Assembly: GCF_024357955.1 (NCBI RefSeq)
Contig: NZ_JANEYT010000004.1
Location: 81,242 to 145,241, forward strand
Source of the DNA: Photobacterium pectinilyticum
GTDB taxonomy: Bacteria > Pseudomonadota > Gammaproteobacteria > Enterobacterales > Vibrionaceae
DNA length: 64,000 nt
Direction of reading: 5' to 3'
This document shows, in pieces, positions 56,381 to 64,000 of the stretch (within the stretch, counting starts at the first letter, position 1; every line of letters begins with the position of its first letter). The translations under genes and the position numbers were made by a program. The notes under the pieces are model-generated. The model worked only from the letters and a program-made list of their open reading frames with translations, was not told the origin of the DNA and searched no databases.

Positions 56381-58863
56381 AAATGACAAGACGCGCGTTT
56401 GTGAAAGCAAACGCCGCTGCATCGGCAGCAGCTGTGGCGGGGATCTCGTTGCCAGCATCAGCAACTAACTTAATCGTTAGTTCTGACGAAACCAAAATTA
56501 AGTGGGATAAAGCGCCTTGTCGTTTTTGTGGTACGGGTTGTTCAGTACTTGTCGGTACGCAGAATGGTCGCGTTGTGGCAACTCAGGGTGATCCTGAAGC
56601 ACCAGTCAACAAGGGCTTGAACTGTATTAAAGGTTACTTCCTGTCGAAGATCATGTACGGCAAGGATCGTCTACAAACGCCAATGCTGCGTATGCAGAAT
56701 GGTAAATATGCTAAAGACGGCGATTTCCAGCCAGTATCTTGGGATCAAGCATTCGATGTGATGGCTGAGAAGTGGAAAGAAGCACTGAAGAAACACGGTC
56801 CTTCTGGCGTCGGTATGTTCGGTTCAGGCCAATGGACGGTAATGGAAGGCTACGCGGCATCGAAAATGATGAAGGCGGGTTTCCGTTCTAACAACATTGA
56901 CCCGAATGCACGCCACTGTATGGCGTCTGCGGTAGTTGGCTTCATGCGTACTTTTGGTATCGATGAGCCGATGGGCTGTTACGACGATTTCGAAAATGCT
57001 GACTCCTTTGTGCTTTGGGGCTCTAACATGGCGGAAATGCACCCAGTGCTATGGACTCGCCTGACTGACCGTCGCCTAAGCAACCCACATGTTAAAGTGA
57101 ATGTGTTATCGACGTATTACCACCGTTCGTTTGAACTTGCAGACAACGGCATGATCTTCGAACCACAGACCGACCTTGCGATTGCAAACTTCATCGCGAA
57201 CTACATCATCCAGAATGATGCGGTTAACTGGGCGTTTGTGAACAAGCACACCAACTTCAAGCGTGCTGAAACCGATATCGGCTATGGTCTGCGTGATGAA
57301 CATCCACTGCAGCAGAAAGCGAAACATGCTAACTCGGGTGCGATGCATGCGATGACATTCGACGAGTATAAAGCCTCTGTTGCTGAATACACGGTAGAAA
57401 AAGCCTCTGAGATGTCAGGTGTTTCACAAGAGAAGCTGATTGAGTTGGCGAAACAATACGCCGATCCAAAGACCAAAGTGATGTCATTGTGGACCATGGG
57501 CATGAACCAACACACCCGTGGTGTGTGGATGAACAGCCTTGTTTATAACATTCACTTGCTAACCGGTAAGATCTCTCAGCCTGGTAACAGCCCATTCTCG
57601 CTAACGGGTCAGCCATCTGCGTGCGGTACTGCGCGTGAAGTGGGTACGTTTGCCCACCGTCTTCCTGCTGACATGGTGGTTGCAAATCCTAAGCACCGTG
57701 CGATTGCAGAGAAAATTTGGAAACTGCCGGAAGGCACTATTCCGCCAAAACCAGGCTATCACGCCGTACAGCATGACCGTATGTTGAAAGACGGTAAGAT
57801 GAACGCTTACTGGGTAATGTGTAACAACAATATGCAGGCTGGTCCGAACATTAACGAAGAGCGTCTGCCGGGTTACCGTAACCCAGATAACTTTATTGTA
57901 TGTTCTGATCCGTACCCAACGGCAACAGCTCAAGCGGCTGATCTTGTTCTGCCAACCGCAATGTGGGTAGAGAAAGAAGGTGCTTACGGTAACGCAGAGC
58001 GCCGTACTCAGGTTTGGTATCAGCAGGTAGAAACGCAAGGTGAATCTAAATCTGACCTTTGGCAGATCATGGAGTTCTCCAAGCGTTTCACCGTTGAAGA
58101 AGTATGGGGTGAAGAGCTAGTTGCGAAAGCACCACAGTACCGCGGCAAGACCATGTACGACATGCTGTTCAAAAATGGCCAGATCGATAAGTTCCCACTT
58201 TCTGATGCGCAGTCATTGAACGATGATGCCAAAGCACAAGGCTTCTACGTTCAGAAAGGCTTGTTCGAAGAGTATGCCGCGTTCGGTCGCGGTAAAGCGC
58301 ACGATTTAGCACCATACGACACCTACCATCAGGTTCGTGGTCTGCGCTGGCCAGTTGTTGATGGCAAAGAGACCAAGTGGCGTTTCTCTGAGGGCCATGA
58401 CTCATACGTACCAGCAGGTGAAGGTTTCCGTTTCTACGGCCACAACGATGGCAAGGCAAATATCATCTTTGCACCGTTTGAGCCTGCCCCGGAAGTGCCT
58501 GATGCAGAATACGACCTATGGATGTCGACCGGTCGTGTTCTTGAGCATTGGCATACCGGTACCATGACTCGTCGTGTCCCTGAGCTATACAAAGCGGTTC
58601 CGGATGCACTGTGCTACTTGCACCCGGATGATGCTGAATCTCGCGGTCTGCGTCGCGGTGATGAAGTGCTAGTTACCTCTCGCCGTGGTGAAGTACGTTG
58701 TCGCGTTGAGACCCGTGGCCGTAACCGCCCGCCAGTGGGCTTGGTATTTATCCCATTCTTTGATGCCCGTATTTTGGTGAACAAGTTGATTCTGGATGCA
58801 ACCGATCCGCTTTCGAAGCAGACCGACTTCAAGAAGTGCCCTGTGAAAATCACCAAAGTATAA
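56377..58863 (+). CDS. napA: Periplasmic nitrate reductase catalytic subunit
   Basis: NapA reduces nitrate to nitrite with a bis-MGD molybdenum cofactor. It has 828 residues, with a Tat signal (MTRRAFVK), the 4Fe-4S site formed by Cys48, Cys51, Cys55 and Cys83 in CRFCGTGC...NCIKG, and the molybdenum Cys181 in ARHCMAS. The C-terminal molydopterin-dinucleotide domain is complete. NapD as chaperone and NapB/NapC as electron donors are adjacent. Confidence 0.98.
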   Translation: MKMTRRAFVKANAAASAAAVAGISLPASATNLIVSSDETKIKWDKAPCRFCGTGCSVLVGTQNGRVVATQGDPEAPVNKGLNCIKGYFLSKIMYGKDRLQTPMLRMQNGKYAKDGDFQPVSWDQAFDVMAEKWKEALKKHGPSGVGMFGSGQWTVMEGYAASKMMKAGFRSNNIDPNARHCMASAVVGFMRTFGIDEPMGCYDDFENADSFVLWGSNMAEMHPVLWTRLTDRRLSNPHVKVNVLSTYYHRSFELADNGMIFEPQTDLAIANFIANYIIQNDAVNWAFVNKHTNFKRAETDIGYGLRDEHPLQQKAKHANSGAMHAMTFDEYKASVAEYTVEKASEMSGVSQEKLIELAKQYADPKTKVMSLWTMGMNQHTRGVWMNSLVYNIHLLTGKISQPGNSPFSLTGQPSACGTAREVGTFAHRLPADMVVANPKHRAIAEKIWKLPEGTIPPKPGYHAVQHDRMLKDGKMNAYWVMCNNNMQAGPNINEERLPGYRNPDNFIVCSDPYPTATAQAADLVLPTAMWVEKEGAYGNAERRTQVWYQQVETQGESKSDLWQIMEFSKRFTVEEVWGEELVAKAPQYRGKTMYDMLFKNGQIDKFPLSDAQSLNDDAKAQGFYVQKGLFEEYAAFGRGKAHDLAPYDTYHQVRGLRWPVVDGKETKWRFSEGHDSYVPAGEGFRFYGHNDGKANIIFAPFEPAPEVPDAEYDLWMSTGRVLEHWHTGTMTRRVPELYKAVPDALCYLHPDDAESRGLRRGDEVLVTSRRGEVRCRVETRGRNRPPVGLVFIPFFDARILVNKLILDATDPLSKQTDFKKCPVKITKV

Positions 58864-58885
58864 ATAGCAATAAATTGAATAGGTT

Positions 58886-58912
58886 GGCTGTCTGACATTA
58901 TGCCGGACAGCC
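58886..58912 (+). other. Intercistronic stem-loop between napA and napB
   Basis: GGCTGTC and GACAGCC pair around a 13-base loop, with possible extension by AGG/CCT. No T run follows, so it is more likely an mRNA stability or processing element than a terminator. Confidence 0.5.
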
Positions 58913-58951
58913 CTACCTTGACCTGAGTTTAGCCTGTAGGCGGAGAATACA

Positions 58952-59419
58952 ATGAAACGATTAGTCGTAGCAGTAATGGCACTAGGCATGGTGCTGGCTG
59001 GTGCTGTGCATAGTGCAGAAGAGTTGCAAAACCCTGGTGGTATCGGTGGCCTAGAGTCATTGCGTGGTGCAAGCGAGCTGGAAGCTACCCGTGCTGCGGA
59101 TCCAATGAAGCGCTACCCTCGTGATCAAGGTACGATCGACAGCGATTACGTGTACCAACCGCCGTTGGTACCGCACACGATCCGTAATTACGAAGTGTCA
59201 AAGAATGCCAACAAATGTCTGGCTTGTCATAGCTGGAAAAATGCCAATGAAATGGGCGCAACCAAGATCAGCGTGACGCATTACCAGTCACCACGTGAAG
59301 GGCAGGTATTGTCCGATGTATCACCGGCTCGTTACTTCTGTCTTCAGTGTCATGTGCCACAAGCGGATGCGAAGCCGTTGGTTGAGAATGATTTTGAGCG
59401 TGTCGACGCACTGCGTTAA
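58952..59419 (+). CDS. napB: Diheme cytochrome c NapB
   Basis: NapB passes electrons from NapC to NapA in the periplasm. It has 155 residues, a signal peptide (through AVHSA) and two heme-binding motifs, CLACH and CLQCH, with the family segment PPLVPHTIRNYEVSKNANKC. GGCGGAG precedes the ATG. Confidence 0.97.
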   Translation: MKRLVVAVMALGMVLAGAVHSAEELQNPGGIGGLESLRGASELEATRAADPMKRYPRDQGTIDSDYVYQPPLVPHTIRNYEVSKNANKCLACHSWKNANEMGATKISVTHYQSPREGQVLSDVSPARYFCLQCHVPQADAKPLVENDFERVDALR

Positions 59420-59445
59420 TTAGCCAGTTTAAAGAGAGGCTATCA

Positions 59446-60021
59446 ATGAAAATGTTAAAAACCTTTTGGCGTAGGTTTTCCTCACCAAGTAAGGTCGCAG
59501 TGGGTCTGGTGCTCTTTATGGGCTTTATGGGCGGCTTGTTGTTCTGGGGCGCGTTCAATACCGGTATGGAAGCCACGAACACCGAAGAATTCTGTGCTGG
59601 TTGTCACGCACCGATCGTGAAAGAGATCCGTGAAACGGTTCACTTTGCTAATCGCTCGGGGGTTCGTGCAATTTGTTCAGACTGCCACGTTCCGCATAAT
59701 TGGACCGATAAAATTGTTCGTAAGGTTCAGGCATCAAAAGAGCTGGTGGCTCATGCGATGGGGACAATTGATACTCAAGAGAAATTCGAAGAGCGGCGGG
59801 GTTATCTTGCAAACCGGGAATGGCACAGGATGAAAGAAAATGATTCGCAGGAGTGTCGTAACTGTCACGAATTCGAATACATGGATTTCTCCGAGCAGGG
59901 TAGCCGCAGTGCGAAGCAGCACTCAACGGCCCTAGCGTCAGGTGATAAGACCTGTGTCGATTGTCATAAGGGTATTGCTCATAAACTGCCTGATATGAAA
60001 GACATTGAAGGTTGGCAGTAA
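59446..60021 (+). CDS. napC: Tetraheme cytochrome c NapC
   Basis: NapC is a membrane-anchored quinol dehydrogenase of the NapC/NirT family. It has 191 residues: one N-terminal helix (VAVGLVLFMGFMGGLLFWGAF) and four heme motifs, CAGCH, CSDCH, CRNCH and CVDCH. It feeds electrons to NapB. Confidence 0.98.
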   Translation: MKMLKTFWRRFSSPSKVAVGLVLFMGFMGGLLFWGAFNTGMEATNTEEFCAGCHAPIVKEIRETVHFANRSGVRAICSDCHVPHNWTDKIVRKVQASKELVAHAMGTIDTQEKFEERRGYLANREWHRMKENDSQECRNCHEFEYMDFSEQGSRSAKQHSTALASGDKTCVDCHKGIAHKLPDMKDIEGWQ

Positions 60022-60040
60022 GCCCGGATAAGGAGAAACA

Positions 60041-60178
60041 ATGAGTACATTAGAATCTATCTTCTGGCATGTACTGGGCTATGCGGCCATGCCTGTTATT
60101 ATCCTGTCTGGCTTCGCGGCTGTAGCGGTGATTTGTATCATGCTACTGTCGTTGTTAGGTAAGGATAAGAATATCTAG
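60041..60178 (+). CDS. 45-residue membrane peptide of the nap operon (TIGR02808-like)
   Basis: AGGAGA (60031-60036) precedes ATG 60041, 19 bases after napC. The 45-residue product (MSTLESIFWHVLGYAAMPVI, then a hydrophobic segment, ending GKDKNI) is a single-helix membrane peptide. It resembles the short TIGR02808 family found at the end of Vibrionaceae nap operons; I recall that family from memory. Its role is unknown; it may be a small accessory subunit of the NapC-NapB-NapA chain. Confidence 0.8.
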   Translation: MSTLESIFWHVLGYAAMPVIILSGFAAVAVICIMLLSLLGKDKNI

Positions 60179-60203
60179 AGGCGTATCCTGCCTTCGGTAA
60201 ATG

Positions 60204-60231
60204 AAAGCCATGCCGCTCAGCATGGCTTTTG
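60204..60231 (+). terminator. Terminator of the nap operon
   Basis: AAAGCCATGC and GCATGGCTTTT around CGCTCA. Confidence 0.85.
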
Positions 60232-60256
60232 CATTTCTCCCCCCGAACTGCAAGTA

Positions 60257-60284
60257 GTACCAACCTACATAAATATTTGATCAG
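60257..60284. repeat. Palindromic intergenic repeat, family 2, partial copy D
   Basis: GTACCAACCTACATAAATA followed by TTTGATCAG matches the left half of copy B; the right half has diverged. Confidence 0.6.
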
Positions 60285-60388
60285 CCTTGCTGGTTAAAAT
60301 CGCTGTTCTCTGTGTTAGATATTTTGTAATTAGAGCCACTAGTTACTGTAATATCTGCCTTGATAACAACGATTTATCTGTTAAGTTT

Positions 60389-60853
60389 TTAGTTAAGGGT
60401 TAAGTACCCTTCTTTCTCCAGCATCACCCGAAAGCTATCTGCGCGGTCTCGGTTAACCCCGAAATCGGAATAACCGGTACGGGATTCAGAGCGAACAATG
60501 AGTTGGTTGGCTTGTTTTCGGACTTCGAAATCATCAACAAACCGGAAGATTTTGCTGGTACATTCCACCCGAAAATAATCGTCTTTCTTTGTGGCGAGGG
60601 AGGCTCCTGGAAGAGACAGCGCCAGCTGTTCAATGTGTTCCCATTGCTCAAGGCCCTTGTGGCTAAGTTCAAACGGTGCCAAGTTGTGCGCTTCTCGGGT
60701 ATCGACGGTACTGACGCAGTTAGGCTTTTCGCCGCAAGGCTGGTTTACCTCTATTGTTGCATATTCAGAAGCAGAGTCTGGGCTACCGCATCCAACCAAC
60801 ATTCCTAACATGGCCACTAAGGGAATAAAGCGAAAACGATGTTGTTCAATCAT
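60389..60853 (-). CDS. DUF1499-family lipoprotein
   Basis: From ATG 60853 (AAGGA seven bases upstream) the product is 154 residues with a lipoprotein signal (LGMLVGC). The mature part matches the DUF1499 pattern: PNCVSTVDT near the start, then FRVECTSKIFRFVDDFEV and a conserved Arg/Asp region near SFRVMLEKEGY. Function unknown. It follows the DUF2956 gene by 19 bases in the same direction. Confidence 0.85.
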   Translation of the reverse strand: MIEQHRFRFIPLVAMLGMLVGCGSPDSASEYATIEVNQPCGEKPNCVSTVDTREAHNLAPFELSHKGLEQWEHIEQLALSLPGASLATKKDDYFRVECTSKIFRFVDDFEVRKQANQLIVRSESRTGYSDFGVNRDRADSFRVMLEKEGYLTLN

Positions 60854-60872
60854 CCATGAATCCTTGTGAGAT

Positions 60873-61223
60873 TTAACCGAGTTGAAGGTAACCAATGAAG
60901 CCTAGCCAAGAGGCAAGCAACAACAACCACGGGAGCCAGTGTTGTTTACTCTCGACGATCTCTTGCCGCGATTCTGTCGTTTCTACAGTCGTGGGCTCAA
61001 TGTCTTGGCCTCTATCCCTAGTTTGCTTCTTGCGTAGCTTATCGCGTTCACGGGCTTTAGCTTTTTGCTGTTTTTTGTATTGCTCAATACCGTGCTGGAT
61101 CCCTTGGGCAATGAGTTTAGTTTGCTCTTTGTTTTGTCCTGGTTTTTGGGTTGCACGAGCTATTTTCATTGCTTCTGCTTGGGTTTCTGGGGACGGTAAC
61201 CCCTGAGTTTTCTTGTTCACCAT
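60873..61223 (-). CDS. DUF2956-family protein
   Basis: The 116-residue product starts MVNKKTQGLPSPETQAEAMK, followed by a very basic helical stretch (QQKAKARERDKLRKKQTRD) and a C-terminal membrane helix (HWLPWLLLLASWLGFIGYL). Matches the DUF2956 family of Vibrionaceae and relatives; no role known. The frame extends to 61349 without support. Confidence 0.8.
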   Translation of the reverse strand: MVNKKTQGLPSPETQAEAMKIARATQKPGQNKEQTKLIAQGIQHGIEQYKKQQKAKARERDKLRKKQTRDRGQDIEPTTVETTESRQEIVESKQHWLPWLLLLASWLGFIGYLQLG

Positions 61224-61719
61224 TGTTAATCCGACCATCATTTTCTTTTGCCGAATTATACCGCTGATAACATTAATTCGCACACTTCGGAAACTTATAT
61301 CCATCAAAAGTGGTAGGAATCTTACATCAGTTGAATGAAAATCGAACAAGGATTAAATTGCATCAATATCTATTAAGGTTATGAATTTTAATGTTTATTA
61401 AGGTTTAGCTTAGCTAATCGAGAATAATTATTCCTGATGTGACTTTTGTAATAAAACTAGAAATTTCACGGATTTCATCCGGTAAAACGTGATCATAACT
61501 GCAAGTTCAATATCCAAACAGTGCGTTGAACCACATAATTTGCCTCTACGGGTAGCGGTTGTGACCAGATCGATTAATGTGTGCTTAGTGCTGAATAGTG
61601 TTGTTATATCGGCCCCGGTTATACAATTATGCCCGTAATAGCCACAGAAGACGTTGGTTATTGAAATATTAAGGGAAAACCTCCATTGCATATTAAGCAG
61701 TGAGGAGCGGGGAAAGTAA

Positions 61720-62181
61720 GTGTTATATCCGATAGAAACGTACGACAAGCATGGCTTGTTGAAACCATCAGCCATGCTGTGGCTTTGCTGGTTGTTCAGT
61801 GCCAAGGGATGGGTCATTTTTGTCATGGCGGGTGCAAGTCGCCAGCAAGGTGCCCAGATCTTGGAAGTTTTGTATCCCTTGCGAGATAACTTATATCTGG
61901 CAATGCTGTTGGGACTCCCTGCACTTATCTATATGTGGCTGGCCGGTTACCGACACAAAAATAATAAATTAATAAATTTGGTCTGGCAGCACGGGAAAGG
62001 GATCCTACTGCTGACCTATACAACAGATTGTGTTTTGCAAATGTATCAGCTGATGTTGACCCATGGGGCCTTCAGTTGGACCCGAGCGGTCAGCCTGCTG
62101 CTGACATTCTGGCTTGGTGGATACCTGCTTAGAAGCTCTAGGGTCAGAAATACATTTGCGGACAAGCCCGTAGAGAGGTAA
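61720..62181 (+). CDS. yfeZ: DUF2919-family membrane protein (YfeZ-like)
   Basis: The 153-residue protein has four predicted helices. It begins with GTG (MLYPIETYDKHGLLKPSAMLW), typical of the DUF2919 family to which E. coli YfeZ belongs. Function unknown. yfeX, which neighbours yfeZ in E. coli, lies 750 bases downstream, supporting the identification. The opposite-strand frame at 61428-61826 overlaps it and is rejected. Confidence 0.8.
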   Translation: MLYPIETYDKHGLLKPSAMLWLCWLFSAKGWVIFVMAGASRQQGAQILEVLYPLRDNLYLAMLLGLPALIYMWLAGYRHKNNKLINLVWQHGKGILLLTYTTDCVLQMYQLMLTHGAFSWTRAVSLLLTFWLGGYLLRSSRVRNTFADKPVER

Positions 62182-62186
62182 GTACA

Positions 62187-62597
62187 ATGAGTGATTGGGG
62201 TAAAGGGTTAGTGCTGTTCAGCGCACTGCTAAGCCCGTTAGCCATGGCCGATTGGCTATTAGATGTAAATTTTGAACTAACGGGCGCAACAGGTAGCACT
62301 CAGTCAGTGAATACCTCGCTGTCATTACTGCCAGGAGAAGAAACAGTCTTTTTTGGTAGTAATATCGATAATGAAGATAGTCGTCGAGAATTAGTCGGCA
62401 GCGCCGAGCTGTTGGAAGTCTCCGCGGAAGAAGTGAAGATCGCGTTCAAGGTTCAGGAGCGGCTTGATGACGGCGGCTGGCGAACACTGGTGTCGCCAAC
62501 AATATCTACTGGTTTGAATGTCCCAACAAAGTTTGAAGGGCTTGATAACGGTGGTGATCAGCAAGTGAAGCTTCAAGTTGAAGTGACGTCGGTATAA
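62187..62597 (+). CDS. Small exported protein, unknown function
   Basis: The 136-residue product has a signal peptide (LVLFSALLSPLAMA) and a beta-rich acidic mature domain of about 115 residues without Cys. It follows the DUF2919 gene by five bases, so they are co-transcribed. It takes the place of yfeY in the E. coli order, but I see no lipobox and cannot confirm homology. Confidence 0.7.
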   Translation: MSDWGKGLVLFSALLSPLAMADWLLDVNFELTGATGSTQSVNTSLSLLPGEETVFFGSNIDNEDSRRELVGSAELLEVSAEEVKIAFKVQERLDDGGWRTLVSPTISTGLNVPTKFEGLDNGGDQQVKLQVEVTSV

Positions 62598-62623
62598 GCG
62601 CTAGACGTTACCTTGATATTTTT

Positions 62624-62648
62624 AAAAACCCGCAATCGCGGGTTTTTT
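62624..62648 (+). terminator. Terminator after the exported protein gene
   Basis: AAAAACCCGC and GCGGGTTTTTT around AATC. Confidence 0.9.
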
Positions 62649-62928
62649 GCTGCCTGTAGGTTTGAAATACGTAGACTAAACGGCAGTATCTAGCACTGTG
62701 CCACTGCCTGTCCCCTTATCAGCGTTATTATATCCCGCAAGGGTGAGAGAGCGAAAAGTATGACATTGTAATCGTTGATATAACCGTTGGTGATATGTGC
62801 TCTACGCGATTGATTTTCCTTGTGTAAGTCTGCTCTGCTGACAATGATCAATTTTCCTTGTTGTATTCTCGTTATACTCTGATCAGAATAATGCTGTATC
62901 AGCAAGGATAATAAGTTAGGAGAAAAAT
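62649..62928. promoter_or_regulatory. Upstream region of the DyP peroxidase gene
   Basis: The 280-base gap has TATACT at 62873-62878 as a possible -10 element and the dyad-like words TGATCA at 62845 and 62880. No coding frame or known operator is clear. Confidence 0.4.
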
Positions 62929-63825
62929 ATGGCTACGGCGCAACCTTTGATTTTGCCTGAAGCAGGACCATTCGCATTGTATGTTGTCATGAAGGCAACG
63001 GGTGACAACAAGGCGCTTATTGAGCGCTGCCAGCAAGTTCATACATTGGTCGATGAGATAAACAGTCAGCAGCCGGATGCTGAACTTCGTGCCAGTATTG
63101 CCTTCGGCAAGACATTCTGGGCATCCCTGGAAAAGGGGCTGCCTGCAGATTTTGACGACTTTGAAGCATTAGGTGAGGGCCAGGTTACGGCACCAGCCAC
63201 AGGTGGTGATGTATTGCTGCATCTTAATTCAAGCCGTCATGATTTGAATTTCTACCTGCTACGTCAATTTATTTCGCCTATCGCCGAGCATGTGGAAATC
63301 ATGGATGAAACCTACGGTTTCAAATATCTTGATTCGCGCGATATGACTGATTTCGTTGATGGGACCGAGAACCCTAAAACGCTAGAAGCACGTCAGGATG
63401 TTGCACTGATCAAAGAGGGAGACTTCGCTGGTGGCAGCTTTGTGATGTTACAGCGTTTTGTGCATAACCTACCGGCTTGGAATCGCTTGAATATACAGGC
63501 GCAGGAAAAAGTAGTCGGTCGTACTAAGCCTGATTCTATTGAACTGGAAGATGTACCTGCTGCATCACACGTTGGACGTGTTGATATTAAAGAAGAAGGC
63601 AAGGGGCTGAAGATAGTTCGCCATAGCTTGCCATATGGCTCTGTAAGCGGCGATCACGGCTTGTTGTTCATTGCATATTGTCATACTCAGCATAACTTCA
63701 AAGTGATGCTGGAGAGCATGTACGGCCACACAGACGGTAAAACCGATCAGTTGTTGCGTTTCACTACAGCAGTAACCGGTGCGTACTTCTTCGCACCATC
63801 GGTAGAAGTGCTTAACTCTTTGTAA
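62929..63825 (+). CDS. yfeX: DyP-type heme peroxidase (YfeX-like)
   Basis: The 298-residue cytoplasmic peroxidase belongs to the dye-decolourising family. The distal GXXDG-type motif is DFVDGTENP (Asp144) and the proximal heme ligand is probably His214 in ASHVGRVDI. E. coli YfeX oxidises porphyrinogens and was proposed, controversially, to release iron from heme. TTAGGAG precedes the ATG. Gene order with a yfeZ-like gene matches enterobacteria. Confidence 0.94.
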   Translation: MATAQPLILPEAGPFALYVVMKATGDNKALIERCQQVHTLVDEINSQQPDAELRASIAFGKTFWASLEKGLPADFDDFEALGEGQVTAPATGGDVLLHLNSSRHDLNFYLLRQFISPIAEHVEIMDETYGFKYLDSRDMTDFVDGTENPKTLEARQDVALIKEGDFAGGSFVMLQRFVHNLPAWNRLNIQAQEKVVGRTKPDSIELEDVPAASHVGRVDIKEEGKGLKIVRHSLPYGSVSGDHGLLFIAYCHTQHNFKVMLESMYGHTDGKTDQLLRFTTAVTGAYFFAPSVEVLNSL

Positions 63826-63885
63826 GAGTGGCTGTAGGCCATGGGCGCTGGGCCAGAGGTAAAGCTTGGTGCTTGGGAATATGAA

Positions 63886-63922
63886 AGATAGGAGGTAATG
63901 TTTGTATTGCCTCCTATTTTTA
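63886..63922 (+). terminator. Terminator of yfeX
   Basis: ATAGGAGGTAAT and ATTGCCTCCTAT form 12-base arms with one wobble position, then TTTTTATT. Confidence 0.88.
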
Positions 63923-64000
63923 TTATTTATTATTTATTGGATCATATGGGCTTCTCATGGATAACATCTCGTTCCAAACATCCAAAGCAGTGCCAAGCAA
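63923..64000. other. End of window, no gene identified
   Basis: The last 78 bases contain AT-rich sequence and no recognisable coding start. Confidence 0.4.

Noticed and set aside
61428..61826. 132-codon minus-strand frame
   Set aside because: Overlaps the start of the DUF2919 gene, with no ribosome binding site or coherent domain.

Overview
The window reads as a chromosomal housekeeping segment of a marine gammaproteobacterium in the Vibrionaceae. The evidence is a complete Na+-translocating NADH:quinone reductase operon (nqrABCDEF) followed by apbE and nqrM, a sodium-type flagellar stator pair (pomAB) behind a sigma-28-like promoter, two OmpK/Tsx-type porins, a napFDABC operon beside narQP, crl, frsA and several DUF families common in Vibrionaceae. 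Base composition is roughly balanced. Gene order and intergenic repeats suggest the Photobacterium/Grimontia/Enterovibrio side of the family rather than core Vibrio, but the genus cannot be fixed from the sequence alone. I see no tRNA, rRNA, CRISPR array, prophage, transposase or integron.

Layout. 1-3.3 kb: the C-terminal half of purL, a small membrane protein and glnB. 3.7-12.2 kb: a YitT-type membrane protein, then glyA (behind MetR-like and PurR-like boxes), nrdR, ribD, ribE, a RibBX-type ribB, ribH, nusB, thiL and pgpA. 12.4-14.5 kb: an unrecognised secreted 690-residue protein with an EF-hand loop. 14.6-17.6 kb (minus): xseB-ispA-dxs, the isoprenoid precursor operon. 17.9-21.3 kb: pomA, pomB, thiI. 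21.4-29.6 kb (minus): yajL-panE, two ompK paralogues, an ampG-like permease, a small hypothetical gene, a periplasmic cyclophilin, yajG and rlmG, with bolA divergent. 30.9-38.1 kb: nqrABCDEF, apbE, nqrM. 38.3-40.9 kb: dinB with a LexA box, and pepD. 41.4-43.9 kb: a candidate 29-residue peptide, a purine permease with a PurR-like box, and gpt. 44-49 kb: a small secreted protein, frsA, crl, proB, proA. 49.2-52.7 kb: a dapE cluster and a small winged-helix protein. 52.9-60.2 kb: narP-narQ divergent from napF-D-A-B-C and a 45-residue membrane peptide, the periplasmic nitrate respiration module. 60.4-64 kb: small envelope and DUF proteins and a DyP-type peroxidase (yfeX).

The genes form ordinary functional groups: one-carbon and purine supply (purL, glyA, permease, gpt), riboflavin synthesis feeding the flavin-rich Nqr complex and its flavin transferase ApbE, thiamine-dependent isoprenoid synthesis (thiL, dxs, ispA, thiI), sodium energetics (Nqr exports Na+, PomAB uses it) and nitrate sensing coupled to Nap.

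I did not find a clear new multi-gene system. The most unusual material is intergenic. Two arrays of the same heptamer (AGAGGCT) lie in opposite orientation about 8.6 kb apart, one ending three bases before the ribosome binding site of the secreted EF-hand protein. There are two families of short palindromic repeats, a stem that would mask a ribosome binding site, a 54-codon open frame in a structured gap after purL, and a 29-codon gene with its own terminator.
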